From: a virus
Direction: 5' to 3' (one strand)
Length of the DNA: 64,000 nt
IMG/VR virus record: IMGVR_UViG_3300044953_000102
Location: 1-64,000 of that record
The notes under the pieces were generated by a model. That model had not been told where the DNA came from and searched no databases. It saw nothing but the letters and a program-made list of their open reading frames with translations. Made by a program: the position numbers and the translations under genes. Of the stretch, positions 35,944 to 42,773 are shown in pieces (position 1 is the first letter of the stretch; every line of letters starts with the position of its first letter).

Positions 35944-36426
35944 TTAGATATTAAAGTCTTGTCCTGCTGCATTTTGGATTGCACTTGTGTTTGCTTTAGA
36001 AGCATTTGCATAAGCAGCACGTAATTGTTCTACATTATCATGTTTGATTAATGTATCTTGTGCATTTCCATCTAAGGTAAATTTAGTTCTACGATAGATA
36101 GGAAGACCACCAATTGTACAAACAATACCAGTCTCTCCTGCAATCTTAAGATCACGTTCTGGAGTTTTAGCATTGAATGGCTCAAGAGATTCTTCTACCA
36201 CAATTTTACCATCCAATTGCTGACCAGCAAAGAATCCAGATTCTGTCAATTCAGACAAAGTACCTGGGATTAATGCAGATACTGGTTTTCTACGTAAGAA
36301 ACCATTATCATCAATCATCATTCTTACTTGTTGTACACGAATATATCCATAATCAGGATTATTCTCTGATACATTTACAACTGTTTTTGTTGATTCGTCA
36401 CCTAATACTACTACTTTTGAGTTCAT
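35944..36426 (-). CDS. Conserved hypothetical protein of 160 residues, probably abundant
   Basis: Beta-rich soluble protein starting MNSKVVVLGDESTKTVVNV. Its codon choice is richer in G+C and CGT arginine than its neighbours and it is framed by its own terminator, both traits of high expression. No domain recognised; a nucleic acid-binding role would fit but is a guess. Confidence 0.8.
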   Translation of the reverse strand: MNSKVVVLGDESTKTVVNVSENNPDYGYIRVQQVRMMIDDNGFLRRKPVSALIPGTLSELTESGFFAGQQLDGKIVVEESLEPFNAKTPERDLKIAGETGIVCTIGGLPIYRRTKFTLDGNAQDTLIKHDNVEQLRAAYANASKANTSAIQNAAGQDFNI

Positions 36427-36523
36427 AACTTAAAGTTTTAAAAATTAATAAATAAATAAATAGATTGTTTTGAGTAGATGTACTATATCATTAGTTACTC
36501 ATGCTAAGTGATAAGTGTTTAAT

Positions 36524-36545
36524 ATTGCATATCGCAATATGCAAT
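36524..36545. promoter_or_regulatory. Palindrome in the gap before the 160-residue gene
   Basis: ATTGCATAT CGCA ATATGCAAT, a 9-bp perfect inverted repeat, directly after the 89-residue gene's stop codon on the minus strand. There is no T run, so it looks more like an operator or RNA processing hairpin than a terminator. Confidence 0.45.
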
Positions 36546-36546
36546 A

Positions 36547-36819
36547 CTAGTTATCCATTGGATCTGTTAAGTCAATGATATCATCAAATGGTAAATCATC
36601 TGATGCAATATCATTTAAATCATAATCTTCCATAGGAAGAAACTCTGTGTCTATGAATTTTTCTCTGGTGTTTTTATCAACAGCAGAGCCGGTAAAAGGA
36701 TCCCTAATATGTTCACCGAAGTCTATTGACATGAGGTATTGTATATCTTCATCTGTAAGATCAAGAAATTCCTCTATTGTTAAGTGAACTACTTTCCCAT
36801 TAGGGAGTTGATATAACAT
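36547..36819 (-). CDS. Acidic small protein of 90 residues
   Basis: I start at the ATG at 36819 (MLYQLPNGKVVHLTIEEFLD); the open frame continues upstream into hydrophobic, non-coding-like sequence. Contains IEEFLDLTDEDIQYLMSIDF and a tail with DLNDIASDDLPFDDI. Known to me only as a recurring hypothetical of Bacteroidota phages. Confidence 0.75.
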   Translation of the reverse strand: MLYQLPNGKVVHLTIEEFLDLTDEDIQYLMSIDFGEHIRDPFTGSAVDKNTREKFIDTEFLPMEDYDLNDIASDDLPFDDIIDLTDPMDN

Positions 36820-36911
36820 TACCTGTATAAATATGCAGATAAATATATAGTATTTATAGTAATCTAAGTTGTTTAAACTAATAATATTTAGCAATATATA
36901 GCTAAACAATG

Positions 36912-36937
36912 AAAAAGGGGATATCTCTACCCCCTTA
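36912..36937 (-). terminator. Intrinsic terminator after the 75-residue gene
   Basis: On the minus strand AAGGGG(G) pairs with CCCCTT, with TTTTT following. Confidence 0.85.
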
Positions 36938-36981
36938 TCATTTATTCAGGAAAAGCATATTTTACAATACACTGTCTTTAA

Positions 36982-37209
36982 TTAATCATTAGAACGCTTA
37001 TAATCAAGTAGTTTGTCATACAAGTCTTGATTAAAGCTAGTCCAAAACTTTTTATTTGTAATTTGATTTAGACTAACTGGTTTAATTTGTGCTTTGTAAT
37101 TAGAATAAATTACACCAGAATTTACAGGTTGACCATTTTGGTCTTGAACTTTACAAGTAAGGTCAAACCCCAGAACTGATTTAATAATGTTGTATGGATT
37201 ATTTCTCAT
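36982..37209 (-). CDS. Small hypothetical protein of 75 residues
   Basis: Begins MRNNPYNIIKSVLGFDLT and ends with a basic tail. A possible OB-like or SH3-like beta pattern (LTCKVQDQNGQPVNSGVIYS). Located directly downstream of tRNA-Arg. No family recognised. Confidence 0.7.
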   Translation of the reverse strand: MRNNPYNIIKSVLGFDLTCKVQDQNGQPVNSGVIYSNYKAQIKPVSLNQITNKKFWTSFNQDLYDKLLDYKRSND

Positions 37210-37225
37210 AGAATTTAGTTTATAG

Positions 37226-37299
37226 TGGTCCCATTTGGATTCGAACCAAAGACCTACTGCTTAGAAGGCAGTTGCTCTATCCAGCTGAGCTACGGGACC
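37226..37299 (-). tRNA. tRNA-Arg (anticodon TCT)
   Basis: Full cloverleaf on the minus strand: acceptor GGTCCCG with TGGGACC, D-loop AGCTCAGCTGGATAGAGC, anticodon stem ACTGC/GCAGT around CTTCTAA, T-arm containing GGTTCGAATCC. Discriminator base A; CCA is not encoded. It reads AGA (and AGG), the arginine codon that dominates in this phage, so it likely supports late protein synthesis. Confidence 0.97.
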
Positions 37300-37363
37300 A
37301 ATATTAAACAGACTATAACACCTTTCATCTGTTTATTGCGGTTAAAGGTGAACGCAAATATAA

Positions 37364-37651
37364 TTAATATTCTGGTCCCAAGTCCTCCCAAGTGACATCA
37401 TCTTCACTTAGAACCCAAACTGATTCAGCAAAACCGGAAGTAGTATTTATTAAATACTTTATACTTCCAAACTCAACCATTAATCTGTCACTGTCAACTT
37501 TGTAAACTTTCTGGAGCTTTTCTGTCTCCATTCTTTCCAGATTTTTTACATACTTAACTTCAGACTTAGTAAGTCCCATATATTTATCATCATCATTAAA
37601 TAAAAGTAAAAATAAAGGGAAAATAAACAATAAAATCAATTTTGTAATCAT
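37364..37651 (-). CDS. Small protein with N-terminal hydrophobic segment
   Basis: 95 residues. I take the ATG at 37651 (MITKLILLFIFPLFLLLF), which overlaps the preceding stop as ATGA; an earlier ATG at 37717 would overlap far more. The hydrophobic start is a signal or membrane anchor; the rest has KSEVKYVKNLERMETEK and an acidic end. Function unknown. Confidence 0.7.
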   Translation of the reverse strand: MITKLILLFIFPLFLLLFNDDDKYMGLTKSEVKYVKNLERMETEKLQKVYKVDSDRLMVEFGSIKYLINTTSGFAESVWVLSEDDVTWEDLGPEY

Positions 37652-37899
37652 AGTGATAATATTAAACCGTAAATAATTAAACTCATTGAAGACGCTATAA
37701 ATAAAGCAAGTCCCCATTTAAAACCAATAAACATTCTTTCTTCTTCAATCTCCTTCTCAATTACATCAAGGTCCCACTGCAAATCATTTACTCTAAACAT
37801 TACAATCTCTGGATCTGCAGATGAATTATATGCAGCATCAATGAGGGATATAATATCCCTCTTTTGATGCTCTAGTTTATTAAGCTTTCTGTAAATCAT
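37648..37899 (-). CDS. Coiled-coil plus C-terminal membrane protein of 83 residues
   Basis: The N-terminal ~55 residues form a likely coiled coil (RKLNKLEHQKRDIISLID, LDVIEKEIEEERM) and the last ~20 are hydrophobic (WGLALFIASSMSLIIYGLIL). Coupled on both sides by ATGA overlaps with a lipoprotein gene and a membrane protein gene, so the three may act together at the envelope. Confidence 0.75.
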   Translation of the reverse strand: MIYRKLNKLEHQKRDIISLIDAAYNSSADPEIVMFRVNDLQWDLDVIEKEIEEERMFIGFKWGLALFIASSMSLIIYGLILSL

Positions 37900-38042
37900 T
37901 TGCTTAAATCTTTTGTGTTAATACTCTGCTTTTCCTGACCATAAGCATCACAATGTGATGAACTCTTGCAACTAACTAAAGTTGCCAAAGCACCAATAAA
38001 TACAAACCATAATACTACAATCATACCTGTTTTCATAATCAT
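37896..38042 (-). CDS. Small lipoprotein of 48 residues
   Basis: MIMKTGMIVVLWFVFIGALA then TLVSC; the lipobox LVSC indicates cleavage before Cys 25, leaving a 24-residue lipid-anchored peptide with SSSHCDAYG. ATG at 38036 is an alternative start. Very small lipoproteins of this type recur in Bacteroidota phages and may block superinfection or alter the envelope. Confidence 0.7.
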   Translation of the reverse strand: MIMKTGMIVVLWFVFIGALATLVSCKSSSHCDAYGQEKQSINTKDLSK

Positions 38043-38047
38043 AAATT

Positions 38048-38374
38048 TTAAAAAGGTAAATTTAAATCAGTTATTAAATCCTCAGCACCAATTGCTCTAT
38101 CTAGCAATGTTGCTTTTTTGCTTGCAAGTTTCTCCATCTTGGCATTTACTTTATAAACCTCAAGTTTTTGAAACCAATTGTGACCAAGAGAATCATTATG
38201 AGAGAGAATTCCTTCTATTCTACATAACATTCTATCTTTTCTGCTTGAACGCATTACAGCAAAACCAAATATTTCTCTAATTTCATCTGCATCTGCAGCT
38301 GTAAGATTCATATTTAGTTTAATAATTGTGTGACCACCAAAACTGTGGTAGCCAAAAGGAATTGTTTTGTTCAT
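38048..38374 (-). CDS. Conserved hypothetical protein of 108 residues
   Basis: Begins MNKTIPFGYHSFGGHTIIKL, then DADEIREIFGFAVMRSSRKD. Basic, helical. No motif I can assign. First coding gene downstream of the small membrane gene at 38392 and the structured RNA region. Confidence 0.75.
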   Translation of the reverse strand: MNKTIPFGYHSFGGHTIIKLNMNLTAADADEIREIFGFAVMRSSRKDRMLCRIEGILSHNDSLGHNWFQKLEVYKVNAKMEKLASKKATLLDRAIGAEDLITDLNLPF

Positions 38375-38391
38375 AAGTTTAATTTTTAAGT

Positions 38392-38571
38392 TTATTTTTC
38401 AGATTCAATTCTTAATGCAGTTGTCACAGTAGCAATTAGTATAATTACTTGGACTATCCATCCAAATATATTATACTGTTCAAAGTGGAATACCCCACCA
38501 AGTGTTGTCATTCCTTCAAGAAAAATGACTAGTAATATAGCCAAGGCTATATATTGGATTTTTTTAATCAT
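38392..38571 (-). CDS. Small two-span membrane protein of 59 residues
   Basis: Hydrophobic residues ~6-20 (QYIALAILLVIFLEG) and ~37-52 (WIVQVIILIATVTTAL). Short charged ends. Reading frame closed by TAA. It lies at the edge of the long non-coding region and could be transcribed with it. Confidence 0.65.
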   Translation of the reverse strand: MIKKIQYIALAILLVIFLEGMTTLGGVFHFEQYNIFGWIVQVIILIATVTTALRIESEK

Positions 38572-38599
38572 AAGTTTAGTTTTAAATAGTTAATAATCA

Positions 38600-40110
38600 T
38601 ATACATTGAGTGGTACTAACTGTACTACTCATTAGTATTTAGTACTTGCTTGAAGCACTAAAAAGAAAGACCGAAACCGTTATAGTTCTAGTCTTTAAAA
38701 TTGTAAAGGGCTGAGTGTTGACCTTTTACTTGCAATAATTCTGACAGTTTTCACCATCTTACACACACTATTATTTCTAACAGTATATTGCATGCACAAT
38801 AGATTAGGTATCTATCAAACCACTACGTACCAACTAATAAGTTCCTGTTCCTACCAACTTCCCTGCAAAGGATTAACAAGATGCCTCCTGTTAGTTAGAT
38901 AGTACTTATTTCCTTTACCATCTGTCTTGCGGACATCAGGTATCTACATATTACAGCAGAATAAGTGCATTTTCATTAGTACGTGTCTGGACACTTTTGC
39001 ATTATAATTAGTAATAATTATTTTGCGGTCCAAGAATGTGAAAGTAGTGGTCCAAACCCTTAATAACATGCTACCTTTTGGGTAGTTTAGTTATACTACT
39101 TTCTGTTTTCACCTGCCAAGGATACTCACTGTCAAATGTAATTGTCCACGGTATTTCTACCAACAGACTACAAATGACTAATAGACGCTTCAAGACTGGC
39201 AATCTCTACTACATACTATTTACTATACCTATCTATTGAGATTTCTCTCTCAAACTCCTACTTGTTAGAAGTTCTGTAATACTGTGCATCAACCGTTAGG
39301 CCACAAGCACCCCACATTACAGGGAATATAGTATCTTTCAGTAGACAGGATAAATCCTGCGCAATATGTTACCAACATATCACTTTATACCATCACTGGT
39401 TTATCTTAAGGTCACGAAGACTGACCTGTTGTTTCAGTAACCCATCAAGTAGGTTTAACGTACACACCATGAGCATTTCAACTCTGAGGGTAACAACATT
39501 GTGTACTTATATTCAGGACTCTTACCTGCAAATCCCTACATAGTCAATAGGAATGGCTTTTTTACATATAGACCATTTGCAAAAAATAAAAGTAAACAAT
39601 AATGTTGGAGAGATACAAAACGATAGATTAATTACTTCTACCTTCCTTGTTGAAAATCTACTCTCTTTTCGATTGTTACATAGTTTTAGTTACCTACTGT
39701 ACTTGCGGCAACACTATTGCTTACTTCTTAAAATCACTTAAAGGAGCTACCTTTCGTTTAAAACGCTAATGAGTGATTTTATTTGTAACTTACAAAACCT
39801 ACAACAATAGGTACATCAGTTACAATGTTTTTCAACTTTAGGAAAACCAATACACTATTGTTCAAATAGTTTAATTGATTTTTAATGAACAAACCTGATT
39901 TAAATAGTTTACTCTATTTACCCCTCTGCACTCAGTTTGTAATAGTAGCTTTGACGTGCTAATAGATGTCACTCTACTCAAATGTCAGGATTAGTTTTTT
40001 TCACCTGATTCTGGCTTGTTTGTTTACCAGCATTTGAACTATTACAAACTGCTCACCCTTACGGGTTAGTGCAAAGAGAAAATAAAGAGCAGTTTAATAT
40101 CATGCTCAGG
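38600..40110 (-). ncRNA. Candidate large structured non-coding RNA
   Basis: About 1.5 kb without plausible genes in a genome that otherwise leaves almost no gaps. It is richer in G+C than its surroundings and full of nested complementary segments. Clear examples: CAGTTTGTAATAG (39933-39945) with CTATTACAAACTG (40039-40051), 13 bp, enclosed by TGCACT/AGTGCA (39928/40067); inside it CAAATG/CATTTG with two further hairpins; a three-way junction at ~39730-39780 (AAAATCACT/AGTGATTTT holding two hairpins); GAAAGTAGT (39040-39048) with ACTACTTTC (39095-39103), containing ATAAC/GTTAT and CTACC/GGTAG; GTACACA (39460) with TGTGTAC (39500). On the minus strand ACCC-GTAA-GGGT has a GNRA tetraloop, favouring leftward transcription like the neighbours. 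It resembles large ornate phage RNAs such as GOLLD or ROOL in size, complexity and closeness to a tRNA; homology is not shown. Confidence 0.55.
39928..40073 (-). other. Multi-branched RNA domain at the 5' end of the structured region
   Basis: Outer TGCACT/AGTGCA helix; within it the 13-bp helix 39933-39945/40039-40051, then CAAATG/CATTTG (39980/40031) holding TCAGG/CCTGA and CTGG/CCAG hairpins, and beside it the ACCC-GTAA-GGGT hairpin on the minus strand. These helices are compatible with one another, which random sequence rarely achieves at this density. Confidence 0.6.
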
Positions 40111-40119
40111 ATAATGTTT

Positions 40120-40359
40120 TTAGTATATAGAATCTAAATCAGGAAGACCTGATTTAATTTCTTCTCTATACTGTTGTACAAGCCAGAGTTTATCTTCAAA
40201 CTCCATACTAGTAATTTCCCGGATTTTCTGTTCATCTAACTTTTCCCGGTAGTACTGTTTAGCAAAAACTAATAGTTCTTGATTAACTAATAGGTTCTGA
40301 TAAGCAAGAGTATCTGTATACTCTCTGTTGATAACTTGATTAATCATAGTTGCATTCAT
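40120..40359 (-). CDS. Small hypothetical protein of 79 residues
   Basis: Highly helical: MNATMINQVINREYTDTLAY, then YYREKLDEQKIREI and WLVQQYREEIKSGLPDLD. Soluble, likely a short helical bundle. Directly upstream of the structured RNA region with 10 bases between, so it may share its transcript. Confidence 0.7.
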   Translation of the reverse strand: MNATMINQVINREYTDTLAYQNLLVNQELLVFAKQYYREKLDEQKIREITSMEFEDKLWLVQQYREEIKSGLPDLDSIY

Positions 40360-40418
40360 ATATATATGTTTAAAAGATTACGTAATTAAAAGTTAGCTAT
40401 ATTTTTTTATTATATAAA

Positions 40419-40433
40419 TACTATAATAATATA
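40419..40433 (-). promoter_or_regulatory. Leftward copy of the TATATTATTAT promoter-like element
   Basis: On the minus strand TATATTATTATAGTA lies 60-75 bases upstream of the 79-residue gene, sharing TATATTATTAT with the two rightward copies. It could drive the small gene and the structured RNA. Confidence 0.4.
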
Positions 40434-40755
40434 TAGTAATAATGTATAGGATGTATGAGTAGTAAATGAGTAGTGAGTATAATACTCACATACTTAAACT
40501 CTCTTATCTAATACAGATTTCCGCGTAGAATTTTATTTAACTCTACAATTATTCTGTATCTTAATTAACCCATACAAAGTATTATAATAATATTATTTAT
40601 TTTTTGTTGAGTAGTATTGAGTATTGAGTAATATCTACTGATGTTAAACTCAATTACTATTTACTAAAAAAATCAGAAATAATGCGGTAACATTATTTCC
40701 CATTTCAAGTGAAGGGTTAGCAAAAAAGAGGGTATTCTAATTACTAAAAAAATGA

Positions 40756-40779
40756 AAAGTAGGACCTAAGTCCTACTTT
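40756..40779 (-). terminator. Intrinsic terminator after the 146-residue gene
   Basis: Perfect 10-bp stem AAAGTAGGAC/GTCCTACTTT with a 4-base loop, then TTTTCATTTTTTT on the minus strand. Confidence 0.9.
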
Positions 40780-40794
40780 CTCATCTCACAATGT

Positions 40795-41235
40795 CTACAA
40801 ATCTTCATTCAATGCAGCATCATCCCCATTTGCAACAGGTTCTTGTATGAATGCATTTGCAGTACTGCTGGATACTTTACCTGCACCAAATACTTTATCT
40901 GCAAGTCTATTTGCAAATGCAGTTGCAAGCACTGATGAAGTTTGCTCCAACATTTCCAATCTTGCAACATCTTTTCTTGTTTCAGATTGGTCTAATGTGA
41001 AGTTACCATCTTGTTTAAGATACAATGGTAGTTCATCTCTAAATGCATCCATATACATTGTATGCATTTGTGGTTCTCCACTTGCAGACTTCCGTGGATA
41101 TTGTTTGAACTGCGGGGAATTAATATATTGTTTAATTTCCTCGGTTGTACCTTTGATGGTATAAATATGGAAGGTTTTACCTTTTTGCTCACCTTCTTTA
41201 CGGATATAGTTCCCACTGTAAACTGCTTTCAACAT
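40795..41235 (-). CDS. Conserved hypothetical protein of 146 residues
   Basis: N-terminal beta-like part (MLKAVYSGNYIRKEGEQKGK, FHIYTIKG) followed by YPRKSASGEPQMHTMYMDAF and a helical acidic tail. Small phage proteins with this layout sometimes bind DNA; no family identified. It has its own terminator and lies second from the divergent control region, so it is probably an early gene. Confidence 0.75.
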   Translation of the reverse strand: MLKAVYSGNYIRKEGEQKGKTFHIYTIKGTTEEIKQYINSPQFKQYPRKSASGEPQMHTMYMDAFRDELPLYLKQDGNFTLDQSETRKDVARLEMLEQTSSVLATAFANRLADKVFGAGKVSSSTANAFIQEPVANGDDAALNEDL

Positions 41236-41311
41236 AATGTTTAAGTTTTAGTTAATGAATAAATTATCAAGATAAGTTAAGGGTTAGCAAGTAGAGGGAA
41301 AAAAAAGAGAA

Positions 41312-41329
41312 AGACCTCCTAAGAGGTCT
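41312..41329 (-). terminator. Terminator overlapping the 80-residue gene's stop codon
   Basis: AGACCTC TTAG GAGGTCT on the minus strand, with TTCTCTTTTTTTT after it; the TAG stop lies in the loop. Confidence 0.85.
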
Positions 41330-41561
41330 GGATCTTTTTGGCTTTACTGATGTAGATGGATTCATATCCAGCTGCATTAGTATAAAGCCTGTAAATGATT
41401 TCATACAATCCAGGAGATTGGATGGAATCTTTTACCACTGCTTTGGGGATTCTTGGAAGCCACAAATCAGTGTTGACTTTCTTTATAACATAGAGAAAGT
41501 CATGAGACTTACAAGGAAGGATGCTCACTAGAGCTGACTGAGTTGGAAGTTGTGTATTCAT
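41319..41561 (-). CDS. Hypothetical protein of 80 residues, first leftward gene
   Basis: I use the ATG at 41561 (MNTQLPTQSALVSILPCKSH). The frame stays open upstream only because the G+C-rich repeat island contains few stop codons. Content: SHDFLYVIKKVNTDLWLPRI, then YRLYTNAAGYESIYISK, a beta-rich small protein. It is the first gene left of the putative origin. Confidence 0.75.
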   Translation of the reverse strand: MNTQLPTQSALVSILPCKSHDFLYVIKKVNTDLWLPRIPKAVVKDSIQSPGLYEIIYRLYTNAAGYESIYISKAKKIQTS

Positions 41562-41612
41562 AAAATTATATTTTATGATAGGTTCAGGGTTAGCCCATGC
41601 AAGACAGACAAG

Positions 41613-41643
41613 AAACTTTTTTTCCCAGAGGATAAAAAAGTTT
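41613..41643. repeat. AT-rich inverted repeat beside the G+C-rich island
   Basis: AAACTTTTTT (41613-41622) and AAAAAAGTTT (41634-41643), a perfect 10-bp inverted repeat with an 11-base loop. It might be an easily melted element of an origin or a weak terminator; the T8 after it would suit the plus strand. Confidence 0.6.
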
Positions 41644-41650
41644 TTTTTCT

Positions 41651-41732
41651 GGCTGATGCAGACACGTGTGCTGGCAGAGACAGGGGGGTACCCACCCTGG
41701 CTGCGGCTGGGGGGTGGCTGCTGCAGGGGGGT
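41651..41732 (+). repeat. Iteron-like G+C-rich repeats, candidate replication origin or control element
   Basis: Four degenerate copies of a 17-base unit approximated by GGCTGCTGCAGGGGGGT: 41651-41667 (first 11 bases conserved, end degenerate), 41673-41689, 41699-41715 and 41716-41732, the last two directly abutting. The island is about two-thirds G+C in a genome near one-third and has three runs of six G on one strand. It lies where the leftward and rightward gene blocks diverge. Repeats of this sort bind initiators in many phages and plasmids; that use is inferred. Confidence 0.65.
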
Positions 41733-41781
41733 CCACACAATCTCTAATGCAAAATATTTTTGGTGCCAAAGAAAATTTTTG

Positions 41782-41795
41782 TATATTATTATGTA
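41782..41795 (+). promoter_or_regulatory. Promoter-like element TATATTATTATGTA, second copy
   Basis: Identical to 28737-28750 and 19 bases upstream of the metallophosphoesterase start, downstream of the repeat island. A TTTTTG lies directly 5' of it. Confidence 0.45.
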
Positions 41796-41813
41796 ACCCA
41801 TTAAAACAAAAGA

Positions 41814-42740
41814 ATGGAGGTTAAAAAGATTAGTAAGAATATACACAATGTTATTTTTACTGGAAAAACAGCAGAGGTTGCTGTATTGTCAGACATACAC
41901 TGGGATAACTCACACTGTGATAGAAAGCTTTTAAAGAAACATCTTAATTACTGTAAGGAGAATAATATACCTGTGGTTATTGTAGGGGATCTATTCTGTC
42001 TTATGCAAGGTAGAGGAGATAATAGGAGGAATAAGTCAGATATACTCCCGGAACATAATAATGCATTTTACTTAGATTCAATTGTAGATACTGCCGTGGA
42101 GTGGTTTAAACCATATGCTGATATTATCAAGGTAATTGGTTATGGTAATCATGAGACCGGGATAATTAAGTACCAAGAGACTGATGTACTGAAGAGGTTT
42201 GTTGAGATAATGAATCTTAAGTATAATTCTAATATACAGGTTGGAGGTTATGGTGGCTGGATAGTGTATAGTTTACACTATAGAAAAAATGCTGTGTCTT
42301 CATTTAAGCATAAGTACTATCATGGTTCTGGCGGGGGAGGTATTGTGACTAAAGGTGCTTTGAATCTTACTAGAGCCTTAGAGATGTATGAGGATATGGA
42401 TCTATTTACTATGGGACATATACATGAGAACTCTTCCCGTAATGATGTTAGAGAAGGATTATTATATCACAATAGTAAATATAAGATCCAACAAAGACAG
42501 ATCAATCATTGTATTACTGGGACATACAAAGAAGAGTATGGTGAAGGATCACATGGTTGGCATATAGAGAGAGGTGCTCCTCCTAAACCATTAGGTGGTA
42601 GAATAATAACTTTTTCTGTAAAAGATTCAGTTGATGAAGACGGTAAAAATTATATAGAAAAAAAGTGGATAGTAAATCTTTTCCAATTTAATTTATATAT
42701 TTGCTTATCTAGCAAAAAACGGCAAGGGGTCTGGAGGTGA
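41814..42740 (+). CDS. Metallophosphoesterase, first gene of the rightward block
   Basis: 308 residues. Calcineurin-like motifs: LSDIHWDN (DxH), VGDLFCL (GD), GNHETG (GNHE), and MGHIHENS (GHxH). Sequence outside the motifs differs from the other metallophosphoesterase at 28754, and it lacks the N-terminal helical domain. A DNA or nucleotide phosphodiesterase role fits. The last codons run into a terminator hairpin. Confidence 0.9.
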   Translation: MEVKKISKNIHNVIFTGKTAEVAVLSDIHWDNSHCDRKLLKKHLNYCKENNIPVVIVGDLFCLMQGRGDNRRNKSDILPEHNNAFYLDSIVDTAVEWFKPYADIIKVIGYGNHETGIIKYQETDVLKRFVEIMNLKYNSNIQVGGYGGWIVYSLHYRKNAVSSFKHKYYHGSGGGGIVTKGALNLTRALEMYEDMDLFTMGHIHENSSRNDVREGLLYHNSKYKIQQRQINHCITGTYKEEYGEGSHGWHIERGAPPKPLGGRIITFSVKDSVDEDGKNYIEKKWIVNLFQFNLYICLSSKKRQGVWR

Positions 42741-42760
42741 AAGCCCAGACCTTTTGTTTT
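42724..42760 (+). terminator. Terminator overlapping the metallophosphoesterase stop
   Basis: GGTCTGG and CCAGACC pair with GU-extended AAGG/TTTT ends, followed by TTTTGTTTT. The hairpin loop holds the stop codon. Confidence 0.85.
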
Positions 42761-42773
42761 AAAAAGACTTGGT

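Larger units (their letters stand above)
40360..40794. other. Gene-free AT-rich stretch with palindromes
   Basis: No convincing gene. It holds GTGAGTAT A ATACTCAC (40473-40489), preceded by a direct duplication of ATGAGTAG/AATGAGTAG, and a nested hairpin ATACAGA ... TCTGTAT (40511-40558) around GTAGA/TCTAC. Repeats of GAGTA/TATTGAGTA occur near 40607-40632. This looks like a control region for leftward transcription. Confidence 0.5.

Noticed and set aside
36524-36545. Terminator at the ATTGCATAT palindrome
   Set aside because: No T run follows on either strand, so it is listed as a possible operator instead.
39553-39741. 62-residue rightward open frame in the structured region
   Set aside because: Composition is unlike the phage's proteins, there is no coupling or promoter, and it runs through RNA stems. 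It is the longest frame there and looks accidental.
38572-40119. Assignment of the structured region to GOLLD, ROOL or a group I intron
   Set aside because: I cannot recognise their conserved cores by eye, and no split gene flanks the region as an intron would need. Only the general class is proposed.
41562-41846. N-terminal extension of the 80-residue leftward gene and two rightward frames over the repeat island
   Set aside because: All arise because the G+C-rich repeats lack stop codons; they include poly-Pro/Arg-like translation and lose coding character at the island edges.
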